Shown: piece by piece, positions 25,781-34,207 of the stretch
Layout of the letters: every line of letters starts with the position of its first letter
Numbering within the stretch: the stretch's first letter is position 1
DNA from: Mucilaginibacter pallidiroseus
Lineage (GTDB): Bacteria > Bacteroidota > Bacteroidia > Sphingobacteriales > Sphingobacteriaceae
Direction of reading: 5' to 3'
Length of the DNA stretch: 64,000 nt
NCBI RefSeq assembly: GCF_007846085.1
Contig: NZ_VOEJ01000001.1
Coordinates: 434,001-498,000, forward strand
Position numbers and translations under genes: made by a program
Notes under the pieces: generated by a model
What the model was told of the DNA's origin: nothing
What the model saw: only the letters and a program-made list of their open reading frames with translations
Databases searched by the model: none

Positions 25781-26694
25781 TATACCCAGTTGATACCTTT
25801 TTTAAGTAGTGAAAGTGTTTTCTCTTCTTCGCTGCCCGGTTGCGCATGGTAATCATAAATCCATTTGGCGGTTGGTGGCAGGCTCATTAGTATCGATTCG
25901 ATACGGCCATTGGTTTCAAGACCAAACTTGGTGCCAGCGTCATACACCAGGTTAAACTCGGCATAACGGCTGCGACGTTGATATTGCCATAGCTGGTGTT
26001 CATCTGTAAAGGCTTTGTCGCGATTGCGGTTTACCAGCTCAATATAAGTTGGTGCAAATGAACGGCCAACGGCTTTAGAAAATTCAAACACTTGCTCCCA
26101 ACTAATTTCATCATTAGCAGTTAATCTGTCATAAAAAATACCGCCTATGCCCCTTGTTTCATCGCGGTGTTTGATGTGAAAATAATCATCGGCCCAAACT
26201 TTAAAGCGGCGGTAAAAATCGGCATGGAACTGGTCGCATACTGATTTCAGGGCACCGTGGAAGTGCTTTGCATCATCTTCGATAACATAATGTGGAGTAA
26301 GGTCAATCCCTCCGCCAAACCAGCGGATAGGCTCACTTTGTGAGCCGAATGACGAAGGCATTTCAAAGTACCTGATATTCATATGTATGATAGGCACAAA
26401 GGGATGATTAGGGTGGATAACTATAGATACGCCTGTGGCGAAAAAATCGTCCTGCTCAACATTTAGCGCCTTTTTTACCGTGTGCGGCAAATGACCGTGA
26501 ACTGCCGAAAAGTTTACACCGCCCTTTTCAAAAATATTACCATTTTGGATGATACGCGTGCGACCGCCGCCGCCGCCATCTCGTTCCCAAATTTCCTGCT
26601 CAAACTTACCCAGTCCATCGGCTGCTTCAAGTGCAGTGCATATCTCGTCTTGGATTTGCTTATAATCCTCCGCAATCTGTTCCTTAGTAATCAT
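25780..26694 (-). CDS. hemF: Oxygen-dependent coproporphyrinogen III oxidase
   Basis: A 304-residue protein with family landmarks GKFEQEIWERDGGGGGRTRII, GVNFSAVHG, VSIVIHPNHPFVPIIHMNIRYFE, WFGGGIDLTPHY, RGIGGIFYDRL and RYAEFNLVYDAGTKFGLETNGR. It oxidatively decarboxylates coproporphyrinogen III to protoporphyrinogen IX in haem synthesis, requiring oxygen. It is followed by a translationally coupled lipocalin-like gene. The organism therefore has an aerobic haem pathway. Confidence 0.97.
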   Translation of the reverse strand: MITKEQIAEDYKQIQDEICTALEAADGLGKFEQEIWERDGGGGGRTRIIQNGNIFEKGGVNFSAVHGHLPHTVKKALNVEQDDFFATGVSIVIHPNHPFVPIIHMNIRYFEMPSSFGSQSEPIRWFGGGIDLTPHYVIEDDAKHFHGALKSVCDQFHADFYRRFKVWADDYFHIKHRDETRGIGGIFYDRLTANDEISWEQVFEFSKAVGRSFAPTYIELVNRNRDKAFTDEHQLWQYQRRSRYAEFNLVYDAGTKFGLETNGRIESILMSLPPTAKWIYDYHAQPGSEEEKTLSLLKKGINWV

Positions 26695-26760
26695 GGCTGC
26701 AAATGTAGTTAATTGAATTAACAGGCAGTATTCCTAATCCCAAGCCTTTTATGATGCAGC

Positions 26761-28011
26761 TTAATTGGCCGGGGCTGAGTCTTCTTCGATATAATTGAGG
26801 TCCTTGCCAAATGTTTCCTTAAGTTGGCTTAGTGCGAATAAAGATAACAGCGTTAAAATAATCATCATGATATAGCCGCTTTTTACCATGCCGTATTTCA
26901 CTACAAAAGCATTAAAGGCCATATTGATCGGGATGAGTGAGCCGCGTACAAAGTTGGGTACCGTGGTAGTAACTGTAGCACGGATATTGGTACCAAATTG
27001 TTCGGCAGCAATAGTCACAAACGTAGCCCAATAACCTACAGAGCATCCCATAAAAAAGCAGATCCAAATAAAGCGGGTATGCGTTATACCTACCGAACCT
27101 AAATAATAAAACGCTGTAACAACTGACACTATTAAAAAAATAGCCATGGTAAGCTTTCGCGATTTGGTGACCTGTGCAAGCAGGCCCGCAAAAATATCGC
27201 CTATAGATATACCAAGGTAAGTATACAAAACACCCTCCCCTGCACTTAAAGGTGCCTGGGCACCCAAAGCTTTACCAAACTCGGGCGAAAGCGTTACAAG
27301 CACCCCAACTACATACCACAACGGTGCACCTATTAGAATGCAATAAAGATACTTTTTAAATCTGGCGGCATTTGTGAAGAGCATAAAAAAGTTTCCTTTA
27401 GATACCTTGCTTTCTTCTACCCGTTTAAACATTCCCGACTCGAAAGTGCCAATGCGTAACAGCAACAGTAAGATACCCAAGCCACCACCTACAAAATAAG
27501 CAACCTTCCAATTGTACTTTGTGGCTACCCAATAGGCAGCACCGGCACCAAGTAAACCAATTACGGCAACTATCATGGTACCGTAGCCTCGTTTTTCTTT
27601 ACTTAGCGTTTCGGCAACTAAGGTAATGCCTGCTCCAAGTTCGCCGGCCAGGCCAACACCTGCAATGAAACGTATTAAAGCGTAGGCTTCAACATTACCG
27701 GCAAATCCATTTGCAAAATTTGCCACCGAATACAATAATATCGACCCAAACAATACTTTGATGCGCCCAAGTTTATCGCCCATTACACCCCAAACAATAC
27801 CGCCAAGCAGCAATCCAAACATCTGCACGTTTATAATAAACTGCCCTTCTTTAAGCATATCGGCATCAGCTACGCCAATGTCATGCAGGCTTGCCTTACG
27901 CACAATAGAAAATACCAGCAGATCATAAATGTCTACAAAGTAACCCAGCGAGGCCACGAGTACAAGAAAAACTGCATTTCTGGATAGTTTTGCCGAACTG
28001 GTATCTGACAT
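26761..28011 (-). CDS. MFS transporter, metabolite:proton symporter type
   Basis: The 416-residue protein has twelve predicted membrane helices. In the first half DKLGRIKVLFGSILLYSVANF is the conserved MFS loop 2-3 motif, with RFIAGVGLAGELGAGITLVAETLSKEKRG just after, which is the sugar/organic-acid porter signature region. The long central loop (~195-220) is basic. The substrate is not clear; the family includes carboxylate, sialate and sugar transporters. It stands alone, 66 bases from hemF. Confidence 0.88.
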   Translation of the reverse strand: MSDTSSAKLSRNAVFLVLVASLGYFVDIYDLLVFSIVRKASLHDIGVADADMLKEGQFIINVQMFGLLLGGIVWGVMGDKLGRIKVLFGSILLYSVANFANGFAGNVEAYALIRFIAGVGLAGELGAGITLVAETLSKEKRGYGTMIVAVIGLLGAGAAYWVATKYNWKVAYFVGGGLGILLLLLRIGTFESGMFKRVEESKVSKGNFFMLFTNAARFKKYLYCILIGAPLWYVVGVLVTLSPEFGKALGAQAPLSAGEGVLYTYLGISIGDIFAGLLAQVTKSRKLTMAIFLIVSVVTAFYYLGSVGITHTRFIWICFFMGCSVGYWATFVTIAAEQFGTNIRATVTTTVPNFVRGSLIPINMAFNAFVVKYGMVKSGYIMMIILTLLSLFALSQLKETFGKDLNYIEEDSAPAN

Positions 28012-28084
28012 ATTTTATGGGGCTAATTATAAATTGGTTGGCCTAAAGTAGTAAAGCCGGTAAACAAAATGCAATTTTTTACAT

Positions 28085-28115
28085 AAAAAAACCCCTGCAA
28101 TTGCAGAGGTTTTTG
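28085..28115 (-). terminator. Intrinsic terminator after cold-shock gene
   Basis: The near-perfect dyad ACCCCTGCAATTGCAGAGGT has A-runs upstream and T-runs downstream, so on the minus strand it ends in TTTTTT. It is located 27 bases after the stop of the cold-shock gene. Confidence 0.85.
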
Positions 28116-28142
28116 ATATTGTTAGAAGTAAAGTTGATTCGA

Positions 28143-28340
28143 TCAGACTTTTTTTACATTGATTGCCTGCGGGCCTTTGCGGCCATCCTCAACTTCGTAC
28201 TCAACATTGTCATTGTCTTTAATAGCATTTACACCGCCCTGTACATCTTTAAAGTGTACAAACAGATCCTTGCCTTCTTCAGTAACAATAAAGCCATAGC
28301 CTTTTTGTGTATTAAACCATTTTACTTTTCCAGTTTTCAT
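28143..28340 (-). CDS. Cold-shock domain protein (CspA family)
   Basis: A 65-residue single cold-shock domain with both RNA-binding motifs intact: RNP1 KGYGFI (residues 13-18) and RNP2 LFVHF (26-30). GKVKWFNTQKGYGFI is the diagnostic N-terminus. Such proteins bind single-stranded RNA and melt secondary structure. A TATATTTG box (plus-strand CAAATATA at 28444-28451) suggests a roughly 100-base 5' leader containing an 11-base direct repeat, consistent with leader-based cold control but unproven. Confidence 0.96.
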   Translation of the reverse strand: MKTGKVKWFNTQKGYGFIVTEEGKDLFVHFKDVQGGVNAIKDNDNVEYEVEDGRKGPQAINVKKV

Positions 28341-28342
28341 TT

Positions 28343-28380
28343 TTAGTTAGCGTAAGGTATTAAATAAATTAGTTAGCGTT
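28343..28380 (-). repeat. Direct repeat in cold-shock gene leader
   Basis: TTAGTTAGCGT occurs at 28343-28353 and again at 28369-28379, 26 bases apart, immediately upstream of the csp start codon. Confidence 0.6.
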
Positions 28381-28511
28381 ATCCGGATGTTTCAACTGAA
28401 TTATAAATGATTAATAATCAATGTTAATACACAACCTTATATCCAAATATATAAAATATTAATAAGCAAGTAAAAAATATTTTTGAAGCACAAAGCACTA
28501 ATATTGATCAA

Positions 28512-28541
28512 CAAAAAAGGGCCACCGTTACCGGCAGCCCT
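28512..28541 (-). terminator. Weak intrinsic terminator after PepSY-like gene
   Basis: AGGGC/GCCCT enclosing CCG/CGG forms an interrupted hairpin with an A-rich flank (T-rich on the minus strand), 27 or so bases past the stop of the gene at 28568. Confidence 0.55.
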
Positions 28542-28567
28542 AATAATATCAAGAGAAATTATTTTAA

Positions 28568-29050
28568 TTATTTAACTTGCTGAAAGAAGTAAACATTTGC
28601 TGAAGGTGTTACCCTTAGCAACATCTCTTTGTTATCTTTTTTAATGTCTACAAAGTAAACGGTAGGTTCAATAGCCGGATCTGCACTGTTAGTATCAAAC
28701 TTGATAACGCTGGCTACATCATAACCTTCATATCTGGCAGCAATTTCTTTTTGCGCTTTTGCGGGGATAACTTTATAATCGACATACTGTGTTACACCTA
28801 AAAACTCGCCGCGAGTATCATAAAACGCAGTCATTTTAACGTTGTCTACAGTAAACTCAGCTTTTTGTGAGTTTGCAGTAACAGTCCAGTTAACATTTTT
28901 AGCGCCAGAGAAATCTGCTTTGAAACGGTTAATAACAGCGTGTGATACATGCTCTGCTCCTTCGTCTTCAATTTTGATTGATGTATTGAAAGCGAAAACA
29001 TTTGCAGTAAATAAAGCGGCAATTGCAGTTGTTAAAAATATCTTTTTCAT
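28568..29050 (-). CDS. Secreted PepSY-like domain protein
   Basis: A 160-residue protein with signal peptide (TAIAALFTANVFA|F). The mature part shows the Bacteroidota PepSY-like pattern: AVINRFKADFSGAKNVNWTVTANSQKAEFTVDNVKMTAFYDTRGEFLGVTQ, where F-x-x-A-x-x-V-x-W and AFYD-x-x-G are typical. Then IPAKAQKEIAARYEGYDVASVI and a terminal strand pair. These proteins are periplasmic, possibly inhibitors or folding aids. A TACTTTTG promoter-like box (plus-strand CAAAAGTA at 29078-29085) lies 28 bases upstream of the start; two operator-like repeats lie further up. Confidence 0.8.
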   Translation of the reverse strand: MKKIFLTTAIAALFTANVFAFNTSIKIEDEGAEHVSHAVINRFKADFSGAKNVNWTVTANSQKAEFTVDNVKMTAFYDTRGEFLGVTQYVDYKVIPAKAQKEIAARYEGYDVASVIKFDTNSADPAIEPTVYFVDIKKDNKEMLLRVTPSANVYFFQQVK

Positions 29051-29180
29051 TGTGTTGTTTTAATTTTAATTCCATAACAAAAGTATGGTACTAATATTAA
29101 AATGAAAAATTTACTCAAACTTTTATGAATATTTCATAATAACAGCAGCTTAAATTTTATTTTTTTAAAAATACGCTCTA

Positions 29181-29245
29181 TACTTAGTGTATATTTTACA
29201 ATATGTCAATCTTTTTTGCAATTACTTAGTGTATTATTTACAATA
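29181..29245. repeat. Twin 23-bp direct repeats containing TGTA-N5-TACA dyads
   Basis: The copies at 29181-29203 and 29223-29245 share 21 of 23 bases (differing only at two adjacent central positions). Each contains the inverted repeat TGTA-N5-TACA. They lie 42 bases apart (four helical turns), in the gap between the SDR and PepSY-like genes. This is the layout of a regulator binding site; no regulator is known. Confidence 0.6.
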
Positions 29246-29278
29246 AGGGTATGTTGAATTGTCTTTTAATTGTAAAAC

Positions 29279-30085
29279 TCAGCCATTGTCTTCGAAACCC
29301 GGGTACAAAGTCATCCCCCCGTCCGAGAAAATAGTTGTCCCTGTTATATAATCAGCTTCGTCTGACGCTACCCAGGCTACAAGCTTACCTATATCTTCCG
29401 GTTTGCCAATTCGTTTATAAGGTATCAGTTCCAGGAGCTTATCAAGTGCTTCCGGCGTTTCCCAAGCCTCTTTATTAATTGGCGTTTGTATGGCACCGGG
29501 GCCTATACCTACCACCCTGATTTTATGGGGTGCCAGCTCTTGCGCTATGCTTTTCATAAACATATTAATACCGCCCTTACTTGCTGCGTAATTTACGTGT
29601 CCGGCCCAGGGAATAACCTCGTGCACACTACTCATACAGATTATTTTACCTGCCGAGCGGCTTACACCCTCAACTACTCCCCTTGCCAGGAAAGCTTTCG
29701 CAGCTTCGCGCGAGCAAAGGAATTGGCCCGTAAGATTTACATCAATAACCTTATTCCAATCGACCAGGGTCATATCAATAAACTTTGCGTCTTTTTGCAA
29801 GCCTGCGTTGTTCACCAATATGTCGATCGAGCCAAACAACTCAAGGTGTTTTGCAAACATGGCCTGCACATCATGCTCGCTGCTTACATCTGCTTGGAAG
29901 CAGTGTGCATCGCCGCCTTTCTCTTTTATCTCAGCTACCACCTCCTCAGCGGACTCCTGGTTGCTGTTATAATTGATCAGAACCTTTGCCCCGGCCTGCG
30001 CTAATGCAATAGCCACGCCCTTACCAATTCCGCTATCTGCACCGGTTACCAATGCCGATTGCCCCTTAAGTTTTTGTGTTTCCAT
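29279..30085 (-). CDS. SDR-family oxidoreductase, glucose-1-dehydrogenase-like
   Basis: A classical short-chain dehydrogenase of ~268 residues from METQKLKG; the frame also opens at 30112 but that start lacks family support. It has SALVTGADSGIGKGVAIALA (cofactor-binding TGxxxGIG), LVNNAG, ICMSSVHEVIPWAGHVNYAASKGG with the catalytic Ser/Tyr/Lys, and the C-terminal PEDIGKLVAWVASDEADYITGTTIFSDGG. The VLINYNSNQESAEEVV segment suggests NADP preference. Related enzymes oxidise glucose or reduce small carbonyls. It is monocistronic. Confidence 0.92.
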   Translation of the reverse strand: METQKLKGQSALVTGADSGIGKGVAIALAQAGAKVLINYNSNQESAEEVVAEIKEKGGDAHCFQADVSSEHDVQAMFAKHLELFGSIDILVNNAGLQKDAKFIDMTLVDWNKVIDVNLTGQFLCSREAAKAFLARGVVEGVSRSAGKIICMSSVHEVIPWAGHVNYAASKGGINMFMKSIAQELAPHKIRVVGIGPGAIQTPINKEAWETPEALDKLLELIPYKRIGKPEDIGKLVAWVASDEADYITGTTIFSDGGMTLYPGFEDNG

Positions 30086-30224
30086 AATGTATATTAGCAA
30101 TGCCAAATACACCGTTATGGTTTTAAATTTCCTGAAAATTTAAACTAAAAAGCAATTTGATAAATATCTCCGGGTATAAAAGGTCCGCTATTTTGAAAAC
30201 TGACTAAATATCTTATTTAAATTC

Positions 30225-31295
30225 TTACCATTTTAAGGTCTTTTGCATGTAAGCAATTAAATCGTTAGCCATTGCTTGCTGCTCTGCGGCACTTGGGTGG
30301 CCCGGTGTATTTTTATATTTAAAAAAGTGGGTGTAGATATCCTTATCATTTAAACGGGCAACAGCTCTTTCAATATAACCCGGCCATGGCTGTCCCGGCT
30401 TTGTTGCATCCATACTTCCCAAAACGCATATGATTTTTGCAGCCGGATATTTGCTACGAATAGATGAGATGAATTTTTGATAACCGTTTATAAACACCGC
30501 CGGATCGGGCACCTTATCGCCGAAACGAGCTTTATACTGGTCGTGATTTGGTTGCCTTAACAGAAAAGCATCATTCTGAAATAAATTTACAATTACAACC
30601 TCCGGCGTAAATTTAGCAAAATCCCACTTATCGGTTGAGTCGCGGGCATGTACGCGGTCGTAAACATCAGGCATTACGTACGGAAACCAGCTTATGGTTA
30701 TGCCTATACCACTTTTTACAATAGCGTTGTATTCGGCGTTGAAGTGGCGTGCGGTTAAGTTTGCATAGCTTTTATAGGCATTTTCAAATTCGTAGGCGCC
30801 CCTATCCTGCCCTGTGGTATCCTCAATAGCGTAACCGGCTGTTATAGAGTTTCCGTAAAACTCCATCCTGTGTTTGTAGCTTGGCGGTGCCAGTAATGTG
30901 GCGCCTGAAGATAGTGTAATGTTATATAACCAAAGCGTGCCCCATTCGTATTCGGTGCGTTTAAAAAGTTGCAATTGGTGTTTTTCGTTGGTAAGTCCGC
31001 TTGCCAGATCATACTCATGCTTGCCCTGCGCCAGCCTGATAACGGTATCAACCTTATCATCAACTACAACGGTCATGTAGTTTAAGCCGTTATCATCTTT
31101 GATAGTGGCCTTTGCACTTGTACCTTTAAAATTAATGATTACCGAAGATGCCGTCCAGCTCATTTCTGCAGCGCTATCACGCATGGAAATGCGCCCCATG
31201 TACTTTACCTGCGGGTTATTAAAATTAATGGTAGTTTGCGCCAAGCTTGTTAGCGCGCAGATAACAAAAAGTAAGAGCAAACAATGTTTAATCAT
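30225..31295 (-). CDS. Secreted CE2-like carbohydrate esterase (SGNH hydrolase)
   Basis: A signal peptide (VICALTSLA|Q) precedes a beta-sandwich N-terminal domain of ~130 residues and an SGNH hydrolase domain. Block I is MEFYGNSITAGY with the nucleophile Ser (~residue 150), block III is VNLFQNDAFL and the C-terminal catalytic His is in NTPGHPSAAEQQAMA. The two-domain layout matches carbohydrate esterase family 2 (deacetylases of xylan or glucomannan). No obvious Asp precedes the catalytic His (CE2 dyad enzymes share this). No polysaccharide-utilisation genes are adjacent. Confidence 0.87.
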   Translation of the reverse strand: MIKHCLLLLFVICALTSLAQTTINFNNPQVKYMGRISMRDSAAEMSWTASSVIINFKGTSAKATIKDDNGLNYMTVVVDDKVDTVIRLAQGKHEYDLASGLTNEKHQLQLFKRTEYEWGTLWLYNITLSSGATLLAPPSYKHRMEFYGNSITAGYAIEDTTGQDRGAYEFENAYKSYANLTARHFNAEYNAIVKSGIGITISWFPYVMPDVYDRVHARDSTDKWDFAKFTPEVVIVNLFQNDAFLLRQPNHDQYKARFGDKVPDPAVFINGYQKFISSIRSKYPAAKIICVLGSMDATKPGQPWPGYIERAVARLNDKDIYTHFFKYKNTPGHPSAAEQQAMANDLIAYMQKTLKW

Positions 31296-31312
31296 ATTCT
31301 TAGATTTAAGAT

Positions 31313-31432
31313 TTAAACTTTTTCTCCAAATTGTAAAAGGTAGCCGTTATTATCGTAAACGGCAAATTCTTTCACGCCGTAATCAAATGTCTTTAGAGCA
31401 CGGGCCTTATAATTATTTAATCTGCTATCCAT
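31313..31432 (-). pseudogene. C-terminal remnant of a glyoxalase/VOC-family protein (39 residues)
   Basis: A short frame opens at ATG 31432, seven bases after the mutS2 stop. Its translation contains TFDYGVKEFAVYDNNGYLLQFGE, split here as YGVKEFAVYDNNGYLLQFG, which closely matches the last strand-turn of VOC-fold (bleomycin-resistance/glyoxalase) proteins (consensus YGxREFAVxDPDGYLLxFGE). Upstream in-frame codons are blocked by a stop, and no N-terminal half exists. Too short to be a functional VOC domain, so it is most likely a relic, possibly still cotranscribed with mutS2. Confidence 0.6.
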
Positions 31433-31439
31433 ATGCTGT

Positions 31440-33806
31440 TTACTTCAGGTACACATAGGTAATACCATCGCCGCCCCTGTCCGGATGTTCATCTTCCATA
31501 CGATCAACCTGCTCATACTTTTTAAGGTACTGGCGTATCATTTTACGCAATATACCATCTCCCCTGCCATGTATCACTTTAAGGCTGCCAAAGCTCATCA
31601 TCAGGGCGCGGTCAAACAGTTTTTCTATAGCGTGTAAAGCATCCTCGGTGCGCATCCCGCGAACATCGATCTCCGGGCTGAAGTTTGCCATATCACCCGT
31701 GCTATTGTTACTCGTATTGCGGCGCAGCTCTTTTGGTACGGCAGCCTTGCTTACCTTTTCAATTCGTTTCCGTTTAACAACGGTACGCAATTCGCCCATG
31801 GCAAGCACGGCATTATCTTTTATCAATTCAATAACCTGCCCGGTGGTGTCGCTGTCAATCAGTTTAACCCAATCGCCTGGCTTAATTTCTTCATCGGTTT
31901 TCGGCGCAGCTTTGGGCTGTTCGGCCTTTACGGTATTCTTTTTAAGTTCGGTATTTAGGTTATCACGCAGCGATTTTGTTATCTCTTTATCGGCGTTACT
32001 GCTTTTTATTTCGGCAATGGTATTTTCTACCAGTTTGTTGGCGTTTTGTATAATGCTTTTGGCTTCCTGCTTTGCCTCGCGAAGCAGGTTTTTCCGGTTT
32101 TCGTCTAAAAAGCTCTTTAGCTCTTCGTTTTCGGCAAGCAGGGTATTTACTTTGCGCTGCTGCTTGTCGAGCTTTTGTTTGGTATCAAAAATCTCTTTTT
32201 TCTCACGCTCAAGATCAACTAACAAACTATCTACCTTTTTTTGCCCGGCGCTAATCTTGTTACGGGCCAGGTTTAGCACATTTTGAGGCAGCCCTATCTT
32301 TTGTGCTATTTCAAAGGCATAAGAGCTACCCGGTTTACCCACTTCAAGCATATAAAGCGGCTGCATTTGCGCATTGTTAAATAGCATTGATGCATTTTCA
32401 ATACCCTCGGTATTGCTGGCAAATATTTTAAGGTTGGAGTAGTGGGTGGTAACCATGCCCCTTACCTTTTTATTGTTTAGTGCTTCAAGAACGGCTTCGG
32501 CTATAGGACCACCAAATTGCGGGTCGGTACCGGTACCAAACTCATCAATCAGTATCATGGTTTTGCCGTTGCTGTCTTCAACAAATTTCTTCATTTTAGA
32601 CAGGTGGGCGCTGTAAGTACTCAGGTCACTCTCGATAGACTGGTCATCACCAATATCTACAAAAAACTGTTTAAATACGCCCGCCACACTATCCGCCCCG
32701 GCAGGGATCAACAGCCCTGCCTGCACCATCATTTGCAGCAACCCAACGGTTTTCATACAAACAGATTTACCGCCCGCATTTGGGCCCGAAACCACTATCA
32801 CACGCGTGGCATCATCAACTTCTACGTTGAGCGGCACAACCGTTTTTTGTTCCTTACGGAAGTTTAAGAACAACAGCGGGTGCCTTGCATTAAACAGCCG
32901 GAAACGAGCCTCATTTATCAGCTTCGGCATTTCGGCCTCAATATCAATTGCAAACAATGCTTTTGCTCTTACAAAATCCAGCTTGGTTAGCAAACCGTGG
33001 TACGACAAAAGCAAAGGCACATAGGGTCGCAATTCATCTGTAAGCACGGTAAGTATCCTGATCACTTCTCGACGGCGATCAAACTCCAGATCCCGGATGC
33101 GATTGTTCAACGAAAACACCTCTTCGGGTTCCATAAAAACCGTTTGGCCCGAAGCCGATTCATCATGGATAAAACCCTTTAGCTTGCGTTTATTTTCGGC
33201 CAGCAAGGGTATACAAAGTCGGCCATCGCGTACGGTTAATGAGCCGTCGGCAGTCCAGCCGTTTCCTGAGGCAGTTTTATATATCTGATCAATCTTTTTT
33301 CTTGCTTCCTGCTCGGCCTTGGAAATTCCCTGGGTAATGTCCATCAAATCGCGTGAGGCGTTTGCACGCATCTTGCCTTTTTGATCAATTACCTGGTCAA
33401 TCTTTTTCAGGATGATCTTCTCTATCGGTAAATGCTCAAACAGCGCTTCGAGATTTGGATATTGGCCAACACGCTCATTAAAATAACCAATAACCGCAAA
33501 CACAGTTGTAAGTGAAGTTTGGATCTGAAAAAACTCCTCTTCGGACAGGAAGGCACCTTCCAGCCGGGCTTTATTAGCAAGTGATTTTATATCATAAAAA
33601 TGATTTATAGGCAGGGCATCATCATTTTGCAGGATGTTTTTAAACTCATTTGCTTGGTTTAAAAATTTGTTAATGAGGTCGTAATTACTCATTACCTGAA
33701 TCTTATCAACCATTTGCTGCCCCATAATACTAAGGCAGTGGGTTTTTATTAATTCTTTAACTTCGGTAAAACCAAGTTTATCGGCACTATTGGACGGGTA
33801 CAGCAT
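31440..33806 (-). CDS. mutS2: Endonuclease MutS2
   Basis: A 788-residue MutS2. After the helical core/lever region comes the ABC ATPase with Walker A VVVSGPNAGGKS (~residues 335-343), the Q-loop region, signature STYSAHLSKMKKF, Walker B MILIDEFGTGTDP and TTHYSNLKIFA. A coiled-coil follows (~510-620) and the C-terminal ~70 residues are the Smr nuclease domain with EIDVRGMRTEDALHAIEKLFD and KVIHGRGDGILRKMIRQYLK. MutS2 lacks mismatch-binding domains; it counters recombination and, in other bacteria, acts on collided ribosomes. It overlaps the DUF4296 gene upstream by 20 bases. Confidence 0.97.
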   Translation of the reverse strand: MLYPSNSADKLGFTEVKELIKTHCLSIMGQQMVDKIQVMSNYDLINKFLNQANEFKNILQNDDALPINHFYDIKSLANKARLEGAFLSEEEFFQIQTSLTTVFAVIGYFNERVGQYPNLEALFEHLPIEKIILKKIDQVIDQKGKMRANASRDLMDITQGISKAEQEARKKIDQIYKTASGNGWTADGSLTVRDGRLCIPLLAENKRKLKGFIHDESASGQTVFMEPEEVFSLNNRIRDLEFDRRREVIRILTVLTDELRPYVPLLLSYHGLLTKLDFVRAKALFAIDIEAEMPKLINEARFRLFNARHPLLFLNFRKEQKTVVPLNVEVDDATRVIVVSGPNAGGKSVCMKTVGLLQMMVQAGLLIPAGADSVAGVFKQFFVDIGDDQSIESDLSTYSAHLSKMKKFVEDSNGKTMILIDEFGTGTDPQFGGPIAEAVLEALNNKKVRGMVTTHYSNLKIFASNTEGIENASMLFNNAQMQPLYMLEVGKPGSSYAFEIAQKIGLPQNVLNLARNKISAGQKKVDSLLVDLEREKKEIFDTKQKLDKQQRKVNTLLAENEELKSFLDENRKNLLREAKQEAKSIIQNANKLVENTIAEIKSSNADKEITKSLRDNLNTELKKNTVKAEQPKAAPKTDEEIKPGDWVKLIDSDTTGQVIELIKDNAVLAMGELRTVVKRKRIEKVSKAAVPKELRRNTSNNSTGDMANFSPEIDVRGMRTEDALHAIEKLFDRALMMSFGSLKVIHGRGDGILRKMIRQYLKKYEQVDRMEDEHPDRGGDGITYVYLK

Positions 33807-34164
33807 TTTTTATTTTAGAGTCGCCGGTTTTGTTTAATGAATCTGTCTTGCGCTGCATAATGGCCATCAGTTCATCATACATACCTTGCAGCACTTCGGG
33901 GTTTTTGGAGTAGTAAGCAAAGCTGCGTTTAAACTGTGCACCATTTGTATGGTGTTTATCAAATACCTGTTTGTACTTATTTGTTCCGTACCTGTAAAGG
34001 CTATCAGCCTGTTGTGGCACTATATACAATTCGCCATCGGCCAGGTGTATGTCGGTTAGCAGGCTTATCATGTGCGGGCGGTCCAATATACCGGCGGGTT
34101 TATCTTCCTTGCAGGCAGCACAAAACAGCAATACTGAAAAAAACAAGATGATATATTTATGCAT
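33787..34164 (-). CDS. DUF4296 lipoprotein
   Basis: A 125-residue protein with lipoprotein signal (FSVLLFCAAC; Cys18). The mature segment LDRPHMISLLTDIHLADGELY followed by helical FDKHHTNGAQFKRSFAYYSKNPEVLQGMYDELMAIM is the DUF4296 signature. Family proteins are Bacteroidota-specific and of unknown function. Its 3' end overlaps the mutS2 start by 20 bases, so the two are coupled. The gene is divergent from yggS. Confidence 0.88.
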   Translation of the reverse strand: MHKYIILFFSVLLFCAACKEDKPAGILDRPHMISLLTDIHLADGELYIVPQQADSLYRYGTNKYKQVFDKHHTNGAQFKRSFAYYSKNPEVLQGMYDELMAIMQRKTDSLNKTGDSKIKNAVPVQ

Positions 34165-34207
34165 TCTGTAATTTAGCGGCGTTTATAACAAACAAAATTA
34201 CGGATAA

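Noticed and set aside
29486..30004. 172-residue plus-strand frame opposite the SDR gene
   Set aside because: Antisense to catalytic SDR motifs; no independent evidence.
31648..32286. Long Ser/Phe-rich plus-strand frame (212 residues) opposite mutS2
   Set aside because: Entirely antisense to a strongly conserved gene; composition is that of a complement of Lys/Glu codons and no domain is recognisable.
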